A DNA stretch of 64,000 nucleotides, taken from positions 10,176,589 through 10,240,588 of the forward strand of contig NW_004624795.1 in assembly GCF_000247695.1 (NCBI RefSeq), in the 5' to 3' direction. The position numbers and the translations under genes are program-made. Of this stretch, positions 47,601 through 59,600 are shown in pieces. Source of the DNA: Heterocephalus glaber. Taxonomy: Eukaryota > Chordata > Mammalia > Rodentia > Bathyergidae. The notes beneath the pieces are model-generated. The model was not told the origin of the DNA. It searched no databases and worked only from the letters and a program-made list of their open reading frames with translations. Positions within the stretch are counted from its first letter, which is position 1, and the number at the start of each line of letters is the position of its first letter.

Positions 47601-50600
47601 TTCTGACTCCCATTTGGTCTCTCTTGCCTCTTGGAATTCTGTAACAAGGGGACCTAGTGGTGTGGTTCCTCCAAGCCAGCTCCAGGGCTGAGAAGGGCAG
47701 AACATGTGGAAAAAGAAGTTGACTGGCACATAGGAAAAAACTTCTACTTGAATATTATTGGGCTCCTCCTGCACATATTCGTAACCAGCAACTGCAGTCT
47801 TATCATACTATTAGCATTAAAATCAGCATGTGTATTTGGACCCTCTTCCTGTCTTACCTGTTTGTGCTTATCTTTTACTAGTTCTGTATATTTGGAGCCC
47901 ATGTCCTGTCTGTTTTCTTCCACCTGAAATCTATTTTCTTAGAATCTTTTCTCTGTTCCTCCAGTCCATGTTGACCATTAAATCCTAAAGCACTACTGAT
48001 TCACAGGGCTCCTGCACTTTGTTAGACAATTAGGCAGCAAAACTATTTTGGGTAGCAGAAACTTTTCCTTAAGGCTGTGCTGCCTATGGACTTTGAACTT
48101 GACTGGGTGGAGACTGGATTTCTTTAGCCAAAGTGGAGGGTGAGGATTGTGAGGCTGCAGCTGGTCTAATGAGGGTGAGAGAGAGTTCAGGGTGTCTACT
48201 CTGGCCACAGGAATGAAGACTTGCAATGAATGTTTATTTGCAATCTTGGCATTGTGCACTAGCTCTTGAGCATCTTCCTCTTAACCTTGAATAACTGACT
48301 TTCTCCAGAACCTCCTACTTCAGTCTTTCTTACGTTTTGCCTAGCCCTTGTAAGACAATGGAAGAAAAGGCTATTTTAGCCTTTTGTAGAGTAAAAGGGG
48401 GGCTCAAATTCAAATGTATAATTTAAAAAAGGTTTACTCTAGTTTATTAGAGAAATAGCAAAAAGAGAACAACTGACAGTTAAAAAGATGAAATGAAGGT
48501 CAGGTCATCATTTCCGACTACCGTCTTTACCATTCAGGAACTTGTAAGGTCTTGTTACCATGGTTCTAGGATATGGTGGAGTCCTTCCCGAGATTCTTTC
48601 CTGGTTCTTGTTGTACTGAACAAAGAATTGGTCAAGACATGTGACATATGTTGTAAGGTTTTACATTTATTAAAGGTAGAAAAAGAAATACTGTATCTTC
48701 TTCAGAGTGAGTGTGGGCCAGTTAACTAGGAAAAGAAGTACACTCTGCAGGGTGAGTGGGCCACTGAAGAAAAAGACCACAGTGGCAATGGGGTTAATGC
48801 CAGAGGTCTTCTGTATCCCCTTACTCCTTGGGATGACATCAGATCTAGGTCCTATTAAAACCCTGCTTGATCTCATGCCACAAGAATTGAAGATAGTATT
48901 TTCTGATTGGTCCCAAGTCAGCCCTTGGGAACTGTTTTTCTGGGCATGTGTCCTGGATCTCTGTGATTGACAGGTAACGCCCACTTGCCCATCTGGCTGG
49001 CCATGCCCTAATCTCCTGCCTCAGTACCGAGAATAGAAGGGTCTTTGAATGTCATGGAGTCCTTCCTCTCTCCTTTACAGATGAGGCTGTGTATTCAGAA
49101 AAGGGTGATTTGCTCACATGGTAGCAAGTAATGGAGCTGGAATGGGAACTTTGCTGTTCTAAGCTTGTGTTCTGCCCAAGGTGCCAACTTGTTTCTCATT
49201 GCAAACCCAGGCCTGACCTTCTAGTGTCCATGGCTACCCTTTGGTTTACCCTCTGGGTGTGAATTAGTTCTTAAGCTAGTTTGGAAGCAACATGAAGGCG
49301 GTAACCAAAGCCTGTCTTTTTAAATCCTCATAGTACTTTGTACAGTTATGCATATTTCCAGTCTATGCTTTGTACACTGAATGAGCTTATTAAAGGTCTG
49401 TTGAGTCAAACAGATTGATTCTTTTTATTGAAGAATTAATGACAGGGCAAAAGAAGTACTTAAGACAAGAAGATTTACTGAAGAGAAAGGCATGCAGGGA
49501 ATCAAATGTTGACAGTATTAAATAGGAAGAAAAAAGGAGTCACAGAATGTTTCTAATAAGTTAATGCTCTGGAGACTTGCGCTGATAATTCATTCTTCAG
49601 CAGAGGTGTGTATAAGGAGAAAAACAGTGTGAGCAAAAGCTGATAAATGTTTGGTTTTAGGCTGGGAAGGAGATAGTTTTATTTTGAGGGGATAGAGCCA
49701 TTCTATGGGTTTCCTGCAGTCTGGGTGGGGAGAACTGGAAGAGAGGAAATATGTGAAAGTCAGGTAATAGGAATATTGTCATACAGATACTATTTCCAGA
49801 GGCGGTGGGTCCTGTTTGTACTTTTCCAAGGGACATGCTCAGCCATTTTTGTTGTGAGTGCATTGCCTGGTGTTGGTGAATGTGGGATGAATGTAGTTCC
49901 TGGTGAAAATGCAGGGAGATTGCTCTCACTTAATTCCCAAGTGGTTTGTGGAGGATAAGATCCATCTGGATGTCCAGAAGAGGAAGCTTTTAATGAGCTC
50001 CTCTTTGTTTTGCTCCAAAGCCTTCTGAATTGATTGTTAAATGTACTCTAGCACAGAAGCCTGCCTTTGCCTAAAGGGAGGTGATTCCAGGGCTCTATGA
50101 TGGACACATGCACTAGCAGCTGTCACTGTGTTTTGACTTGTTCCTCCCGGCCTCCCATAGTTCCCCACATCCACAGCCTCACAAGTACCTGCTGTGGGGA
50201 ACTCTGACCCATCCTTTTTGTCCCGGGTGCTTGATCTGCACTGTTTCCAGGTGGCGTGGTCCTCCTCTGAGACAGACATCAATTGCAAAGATAAGAGTGG
50301 GCTGGCTTTTGAAGAGGGTTTTCACATTCTGCTTTGCAAGCCTGCCGAGAGATGGGCTGCCTCTTTCATGTTTCCATTCCATCTGTCTCTTGAAAGGGCA
50401 AAGGGAGGGTCTTATGTGACCAGGGGCTATTGATGTTGGTTGCAAATTCATTTTAAATTAATTTCTGTATTTTAGTCACAGATATCTAACACCCATTGTA
50501 TCTCCTTGATCTTGACCTTGTTCCAGTAAGGCTGCCAGTGAACAACAAGAGGAATAATTTCTGTACACTCTAAAGCGAGAGCAAAGAAAATGTTCTCATT

Positions 50601-53600
50601 CATCAGGGGAGTTATATAAAGTGCTGGCTTTTCCTTTGCATGATATTGGGTCCTGAGTAATAGTGCAAGTATTCCTTGATTGTATTAATTATCTAGATGA
50701 GTTTGTGGTGACCTCTTCTTAAATAACTACAATGTTTTTATCTATTACCCATTGGGTGCTAAGCATTGTAGGGGCTTCAGATACACCATTTCCTAGTTTA
50801 CAACAACCCTGGGAGATAGTTGTTATTACTGTTGTACCATAGATTGGGGGTGGGACTTGAGCCTAAGGTTAAGTTTTAGCCTTTCTTCTTTAAATCCCTT
50901 ATCAGGTATGTATGTATATTAGAGGCACCTTTTCTACTGAGTCCAAGGTCTCTTCTCTTTGCCTCGCTTTCTACCTGTCTTTGTTTTATTAACACTTGGA
51001 CACACCTATCTGTTTACATATTGTATAAGATTATTTTTACACTACAGAGGGCAGAGTTGAGTAGCTGCAACAGAGATGAGATGGCACACAAAATAGAAAA
51101 TACTTAATATCTGGAGCTTTAAGGCAAACTTTGACCCTTGCACCCCTGCTCTATACCATTGCTGATAGAGCCATGTACTTAGTACCGTTTTTCCTGGATG
51201 TTAGTTGCAAGTGTAAAAACCTAGTCTGTCATCTGTTTGCCTACTTCACTTTCTTTTTCCTTTTTCTTTTATTGTTGTCTTCTAAATATTTTCATGATTT
51301 TACGGAGGGTAGTGGGTTTTACCTCTAAGTCGAAATGCCAGTTAGTAACAGTTTGATTTATTTATTTAGAAATTTCCTGCCAGGAGTCTCATAATAGAGT
51401 GTTTAGATTCTAAATGGTTTTGTGCAGCATGAATTTTTCAGTGAGCCTTTCTTTCTTAAGGGAAAAAAGTCAGATTTGTAATTGTGTGAGGTTCCAGCAA
51501 GCCCTACTGCTTTCACTGTGAGAAGACAAATGTCCCTGTGCTTTTGCCTTATGTTAGTGTGCTATTACATGGACAAACTGTAGGCAAGATGGGGTAGAGG
51601 AAGTACTAATATTCATTGGATCCACCTCCCGTTTATTGGAAGTTTGCTTGCAAGGAAGTCAGTTGTATGGAGACAGTTTTCAAATGTCAGTGTACGTAAG
51701 AGCACTTTGAGGTGCTTGTTTAACGAATATGGGTGCCCAAACCCTTAGCCCTGGAGATTCTGAATCAGTAAGTGAGCTGTATGTTGGTGCCTCTGATGCT
51801 TATGAGTAAAAGCTGGTTGGGGGTGGCATCCTGGCTTGATGCAGTGATTGAGTAGACCAAAAGAAGTTATTATCTATGATTAGGTTTTAAATCCTTGTTC
51901 AGTTTACATAATGTGATGTAACTATAAACTTTAAGTGTTTAAGTACAACATAACTGGAAATAAAATTATGCCACTGTCAGTGTTTTTGAGCTACTACTTC
52001 TACCATCACTAATTATGACAATAACATTTTATGTTTATGCTGTGTAATTGTAGAGTTCCTTATTACATAGATCCCATTTGACTTTTATGACAACCCTTGA
52101 GGTAGATACAGCAAGTGGTTATTTTTCATTTATCAATGAGAAAACATTTAGAAAACAAATTACTTTCTTCCCAGTGTGGCACAGCTAGTAAGCAGTGGAT
52201 CTGGAATTCCCACACAGTATTTCCATTTTCTAATCCAGTGTTATTTCCAGTGTACCATATAGTCCTTATGATATGTCTTGTGGCTTATAGAGAAAAACAG
52301 AAGCACGTGAAACTCACTGGCTTCCAACAGGGAAGATGAGCTGCCACAGTTGAATTCCTTGGTGGTCTCCTGCAGGTGAATCAGTGTGGAGGTGATTTCA
52401 AATGTACCCAGACTGGAGAGTCAGTTGTTTTATAGAGCATTCTTAACATGGAAGAAGAAACTTCTTTCCTTTCTTGACAGAAACTTTATAAGACGAGTCG
52501 GGAGATGCAGGAGAGGATCATGGACCTGCTTGTGGTGGTGGAGAATGAAGATGTAACCATTGAGCTAATTCAAGTGAATGAAGATTTGAACAATGCGATT
52601 CTTGGCTATGAGAGGTGAGTAGTTGGTGTGCCACCATTCATTCTGTTTCTACTAGGGTGTGTATTGGTCAGCTTCTCATGGGTGGAACAAAATACCCAAC
52701 ACCTGCAACTTATAGGAGAAGAGTTAAATTTGGTTCACAGTTTCAGTGGTTTCCATCCATGGTCTGCCAGCCCTAAGGCGGGAACACTGGTGGAAAGGTA
52801 CAGCAAGCTGCAACTGCTCAGCTCATGGAGGCCAGAAATCAGAGCTGGGGAACAGGGTCAGGAGAGATCTACCTATCCCAAGGCATGTCCCCAGTGACTC
52901 ATCTCCACCTTGGCCCCACCTTCTGATAGCAGGCTCAATTATGAACATTAGTGGATTAATCCACTGAAAAGTATAGCATCCCCATGATCCAATCACTCCT
53001 ATGGAAGTCTCTTAATCTAGTCAAGTTGACAATTAAGATTAGTTGGCATAGAATGCCCACAAAGAATGCTTTTCCTAGATTCTTTTTCCTCCATAAGAGT
53101 GGCATTTAGGGTACAGTTTTCCCTTGTGTGGGCTCCACTCCCTGAATGCCAGAGGTGTTCATTCTAAAGTGACTTGCTAGACACCCTTAGAGCCACCACC
53201 CCTACTGAGAATTACTGGGTATTTTGAATTGCATAGCAGCTACATTTTAACAGGTGGATAAAAAGTGAGACCAGTCAGATGTAAGAGAAAAAGGTGGAAA
53301 TGCTTAGATTCAAATCTAGCTGATGGTTTCTCATAAGTTGCATAACATCTTTAAGACCTTTTTTTAAAGGTATACCTATTTGGAGGGGTTATGGGTTTAA
53401 AATTTTTTTTTGAGGATTAAATGAGATAATGTGCATGAAAATACGTAACGGGGAGCTATCATATTAACACCCATTAAAAATTACTTTCTTGTCCTCTTCC
53501 CAGTTAAGGTTCCTCTGATCATTTTAAATGACTAGTTTGATTTGTTTTCGGTTTTTGGTTTTCTACTGATCATGAATGAACCAGGACCAATGGGATGAAA

Positions 53601-56600
53601 CCAGTAGCTATAAAATGTAGTTTCTTTCCTTGACTATTCCATATTCACTACCTATTAGGGACAAGCTGTTTTTCAGAAAAAAAGACAGGGCACTGACTGA
53701 TATGAGCCCAGTAGGCACGCTCTTTCTTCACACTGAACAAACTCACAATCTATGCTGCTCTTTTTTGTGGTGTAAATCTTTGTAAGGAGAAAAATATCCA
53801 AGAAAACCACTTTTTCAGTATAATGCTGCCTTCTGGTTTTCATTTGGGAAAATACCGTTGCAAACCATAAAACGCTGCCTAAAGGCCTCCTCTGAGAAGG
53901 GAGACATCAGGAAATTGGATTATTTCTGTGAACAGCTTGTTCTAGTTCATCCTTGAAGTATGTGTTGCCAAAGTGACCATGGTAAACATGTGATAGAAAC
54001 ATTTGAGTCCTGATATTCAGAGAGAAGTTCTTGCCTCTGGAAAAGATAATAGTCTTGTATTTTAGTTCACGGTAAGCACTGTGACAAATTACCACAAACT
54101 TAGTGGTTTAAATCAACACAAAATTTATTATCATAAGGTAATAAACTAAATTCACCAGGACAAGTCACAAATGGTGTCACTGGGTTAAACTTACGGTGTC
54201 AGTAGGGCTGCATGTCTCTGGAGGCTGAAGAGGAGACTCCATCTGCTTACCTTTTGAAGCTTCAAGAGGAAAGTCCACTTTCCTTATCTCGTGGCCCCTT
54301 TGCTCCATGCTCCAAAGCCAATGTCTGCCTCAAACCGTCTTATATATTATCACTGTTACTTCTTCTGTCTTTTTCCATGTTTAAAAACTTTTATGACTCC
54401 TTTGAGTTCTATCTATACTGTCCAGGGTAATCTTCCAGTTAAGGTGAGCTCACTAGCAAACTTTATTCCATTTGCAAACATTAATTCCCTCTTCCCATAC
54501 AACCTACTGTATTCACTGGTTCTGCTGACTAGGCTATGGATCTTTTGAGGAGGGCATTATTGTACCCATCCTAGTCTGCCCTCTGGTCCCCAATGATTCA
54601 CCTCTATCCCACATGCAAAATACATTCGCCTTGTTCCAGCATTTCCAGAATTCTCTACCATGACATGCAAGCAATAGCTGTGTAAATCAAGAGTGGAATT
54701 TGTCACCTAAGGCTTGATCTGGGAAGGTCGTTCATACCACCTAACACATAACTGACAAGCATACAAAGAGCCAATCTGTAAGTAGATGTAAATAAAAAGC
54801 ATGCGTTTTAGAAAAATCCTTAAACCCAAGTGCATGTTCAGGTGTAGTATAAGCTTTTAGACTTTAGTGTTTAGGGACATGGAGTCAATGTGTTAAATAG
54901 TAATGCTATGTTTCTAAAGAAACTTTGAATTTGCAAAGCATTTCCACATTCATCTACCTCTACTATCTATATATCTATTTTTGTTCCTGAAAATAAGTTT
55001 CTGAAGAAATGGTCAAAAGTTGTTATTTCCCTTTAGCAGTTGGAGAGCTGAGATTCAGGAAATCATATGCATGGTCATGTAGCTTCTAGGTAATAGTGCT
55101 GCCATGAACCTTGGACTTCTACCTTCAGATTCATTAGTCTTTCACATCTGTTCTACTTACTTAACTGTTTCTCCTTTACATTCAGTGGGCAAGCAACATA
55201 AAATTAAATCAATGTTAGAAAAGGTCAGTATTTTTCATAGGTATCAAGTAGCCTATTAAAAGAAGATAAACAGTGAAGCATTAAAATTAATTCAAATATA
55301 TCTGAATTTTTATGAAAAATTGTTTATAGTGGTAAAATAAGAAATAACATCAGTTGAGAACTTAGTTAAGAATAAGAGGAATGGCTAAAGGTGTAAGATT
55401 CATAAGGTAAAATACAGTGATGAAAAATTACAGTTTTGAATAGAAAAATGCTCACATTGTTGAATTAGGATGTACAGTTATATAAAGTCTCATTTCAACT
55501 AAGTTTTAAAAGCAGAGTCATTTAGAAAACAATTAGTAAAAGAAAATAAACATTGTTATTAAATAGTGTTAATTTCTGGGTGATAAATTATTAATTAAAA
55601 AAATACTTCACTATTTCCTCACTTTTTTCTTAAGAGTGTTAATATTCCATAAAATGGAAAAAGTTATTAATAGTACTTTACCAGATTTTGAATAGAGACA
55701 AGGCTCATTGTCATCATTCCCAAATATTTGTATATTTAAAATTTTTAAATTTTGTAGCATTTTCCTATCTGTTTTCTTAAAGTATTTGCATTTTGCTAAC
55801 TCAAACAGGTTTACTCGAAACCAACAAAGACTTTTGGAGCAAAATAAGAACCAGAATGGAGCTACCAATGTAAGTGATTAGAAATGTTATAAAATAAACA
55901 ATTGAATGTTTTACCAATTGCATAGGAAAAGAAAGGTTTACCTAAGAGAGGAGATACATGCATTGTAGAAGAGAAAATACATGCATTGACAATTTGAAGT
56001 GGTTTTGATGGTCTTGAGTATTTGTCTTAAGATGTCCTAAGGTCTCTAAATTAACAGGAAGCCATATAGAGGGTAAGATGTAACAAACTGTTACTGCCTG
56101 TTGAATGGAGAATTCTTCCTCAAAAATGCATACACATAGGATCCTTTCCTCTCCAAAGGAGTGTCTCTAGGGAGAAAGCTGTGATAAGTTAGATGACACT
56201 TTTATTTTTCTAAATTGCATTTTTCTTTGCTTTGTTTTCAGACCTCCAGGGAGCCTTCTGCTCCATCTTCTGATCTCCTTGAGCTAAGTCCTAGCCCCCT
56301 GATGCCTACAGCCACTCAGGGAGACTTCAACATCATGAATGCTCAGCTTTCAGACTTAGGTAAATAAGCAATTGGGCCATTTCAGACCAGCAGAAGAGCT
56401 TGATGAGAAACAGTTCTCCTTGGTTTCATGATTAAATGGCTCCAGAGAAGGAACGAAGTCAGTTTCAATATCAGAGAACACTATCAGGAGATGTAATTAC
56501 TTCCTGGCAAATGGTGGGGTCAAAAGCAGTACAGGAACGGAATGGGGTGTGTCTAGGGGAGGAAGTCGTTGAAACTCATCCTTCTGGCTTAGAATCTCAG

Positions 56601-59600
56601 GGAATTCAGCTGGCCTGCTTTGCAGAGGTTCTCCAGCTTGAAAACCAATACCTAAATCTCTTCTGAACCCACACACTATCTGTTGTTATCTTTGGGTTTT
56701 CTGCTATACTACAGAATCAGGTAAGGGAATATTTGATGCAGAGAAATTCAGGAATTATGAGGCATAATCCATGCGATGATGAAATGTAGAGAGAAAAACA
56801 GGTTTCAAAGTCAGGAAAGTCCCAGTTGAAGTCTTATTTCTGTCACCTCTTAGCCACCTCACCATTGAGACCTTATAAAATGGGAACAATTGTTGCCTAA
56901 ATAGGTTGCAATGAAGGTAAATGAAATAATGTTTATAAAATGCATTGTAGGTGTAGGGGTACCTGTCTTATCTAACTTATTTGTTATCATTTACCTTTAC
57001 TCCCCAAAAGTATTGGTAAATTCTAAAATAAGCATAGTGAAAAATGCTAAAATCTAGTTGTACCAAACTAAAAGCACTTTCTTTTTCTTGTACATTATCT
57101 ATTATAGTTTCCAGAACTAAAACCACTGAATTTGTGGCTTCTCTAATAACTTTCTTCATTTCTAAAACATTGCCTGTTGCTTGTAAGGCAGTGAGATGTA
57201 TGGAATGAATTGCCATGGAGATTTTTCTTGTGTTTTCATCAGGAATTTCCAGAGAGGGGATAATTACTACCTTTGGGTATTTCACTTAAGTAATGGGAAT
57301 TTAAGAACTTTGAGGAGAGGGTAGAGATCTGTGTAAACCATAACTTTTTACTTTTGTGCTGAATTATAGAATCCTTTCTATTCTGGATCCATTTGAGATT
57401 TCAGAAAATCCAATTCAATATTATTTGTTTCCTTTACAACAAGCTCTGTTTATGGGAAGGAATATCTTTCTGTCTGTCTGTCTCTCTCCCCGTGCTGTAA
57501 ATACTACTTTTAAGTCTCTCTTAGGGGAAATATGATTCTATATATGGTGACAGACATATTTAAATTAATGCCTTTGATTCTGATTTTTGACTGTGGAAAA
57601 TTCATTTTAACAACTGATTGAGAAAATGTTTTAAAACCGAACCAGTCCATTTTGTGTTCTAGGTTTCAGCTCTCCAAGTCCTGTTGTAACAGACAACTCA
57701 AATTCCAGTCTTTATCCACATGTGGACTTGCTAGCCTTGGAAAATACAGAACTATCCCTGTAAGTATGTCAGTGACACAGCAGAACTAACACTAAGGCGT
57801 TCTGATTCCTTATATTTCAGAAAATACGACATATTAGAAAAAGGTAGAGATTTAAGAATCACTCAGACCTGAGTTAGAATCTTAGCACTGCCTTCTCCTG
57901 GGATGAGATACCTAGCTACTGTGAATCTTCATTTTCCTTCCACAATACTTTCTAGGAGTCTTAACCAAGATTCATGAGAATGAACTCTGTATGTAAAATT
58001 CTAATACAGGACTTAGTATATAATAATCCTTCAATAAATTGACTCTTTTCTGTTATTTTTTAGTGGTCAGCAGGATATAGGGGCAATATAATGACAGAAG
58101 TGGAGGAAGATAAGCAAGGTTCAGAATCATAAGAGTGATGGCCACACCAATTTCATGAAATTCCTGGCACATAGCAAGTGCTCCATAATTCTTTTGTTCA
58201 TTTCATATAATCTCCCTAGGAGTGCTTGGGTCAGTGCTGTGCTCATTATTTGTAGTGTACAGGAGAAGAGCCTGAGATTTAGAGAAGAACACTTGCCAAA
58301 GTTCACATAGTAAGTGGCAAGTCTGAACTGATAGGTCACCAAAACAGAAATATTAATGACCTACCAACTTATGAAAAGATACTCAGCTTTCCTTATAGTT
58401 AAGCATTTTGCCTTTAGCTCTTAAACTGGCAAAGTCCAAATGTTTGATAGCAAACTTTGTTGGCTATGGAAAGAGATACAACACTATCACAACACCATGC
58501 CACTCTCATAAGTGCAAGTGATAGCATCTATTAAAATTATAAATATGTTTACCTTTGTACCTGCAGCCTTATTTCTAAGAATTACACTGCATTCATGCAA
58601 AATCAGATATGTATAAGCTTATTCTTTACAACATTTTAGGCAATAGCAAATAAATGTAAATGACTCCAATATCCACTGATTTGGGACTGGTTAAATAAAC
58701 ATCAATGTAATATGTTACTGTACAGGTCAGGGAAAGAAATAGGCTGTGTGAGAGACAATCACCAATATATTGTTATGTGGGGGAAAATGATACAAATTAG
58801 TGTCTGTATATGATAATACATGTGTGTAAGAAAATGAGAAAAAAGCATATATATTAATATGTGCCTCTGCATAAATAAAAATAGGAAGGTTGCAGAAGAA
58901 ACTAAAAAGAACAGTGATTTAAGTTTAGAGAGAGGCAGGAGAGAATAAATAGAACGAAAAACAATTGGAGTTTGCCTTATGACAAAGCCTCTGTTCCATA
59001 TATATATATATATGGCACAATACAGTTCTGAGTCACATATCAAATGAATACAAAAAAATGTGCAAAGAGACTTCTTCATCTTATCTGCTTCATTCCCCGC
59101 CCCCTTCCCCTAATGTCACACTGTTTGCATCTGGGCAATCACTTTGTTAGGTTCTTATTTATCCTTTCAAAGTGTCTTTAGGTAATTGTGAATCTGATTT
59201 TTTCTCCTTTATCAAATAAAATGTGGCCTATTAATACATTGTTCTAAATTTTGCTTTTGTCTTTCATTTAACATATATTGACAGTGTTTCTATAGCAGTC
59301 AATACAGATCTTCTAAAAAGTTGCCTAGTGTTTTATTAAACACTTACATATCCAATCACTGAATTACTTTTTTATATTTAAAAGAGAATGGGTCATAGGG
59401 CTCAGAATAAGACATAAGAATTACACTGGGAATTCAAAAAAGCAAAGCAAAAATACCCCCCAAACAAAAGAACAAACGAGGTAAGAGAACAAGAGGAGAA
59501 AGGAAAGATTCATATGCTGGGAAAAGACGGAGTGTCAATAGCTATTTTCTAGACCATGAAATTGGGTCAGTACCTTAGGATGGCTACCTGTCTTGACTCC

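Larger units (their letters stand above)
42436..52480 (+). other. TOM1L1: TOM1L1 intron 7 (10 kb)
   Basis: Phase 0, the largest complete intron. Contains a B1, three ID SINEs, three LTRs (46.3-49.0 kb), hAT and MER5 relics, and MIR relics near 49063-49145, 50745-50880 and 52020-52210. Between 43250-44170, 46000-46320, 49150-50740 and 51140-51670 I see nothing recognisable. Confidence 0.8.
52615..55808 (+). other. TOM1L1: TOM1L1 intron 8
   Basis: Phase 2. Holds two antisense LTRs (listed separately). Positions about 55320-55620 resemble a degenerate L1 3' end ('gaaaaatgctcacattgttgaatt'). Between 53041-54061 and 54601-55190 nothing recognised. Confidence 0.75.
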
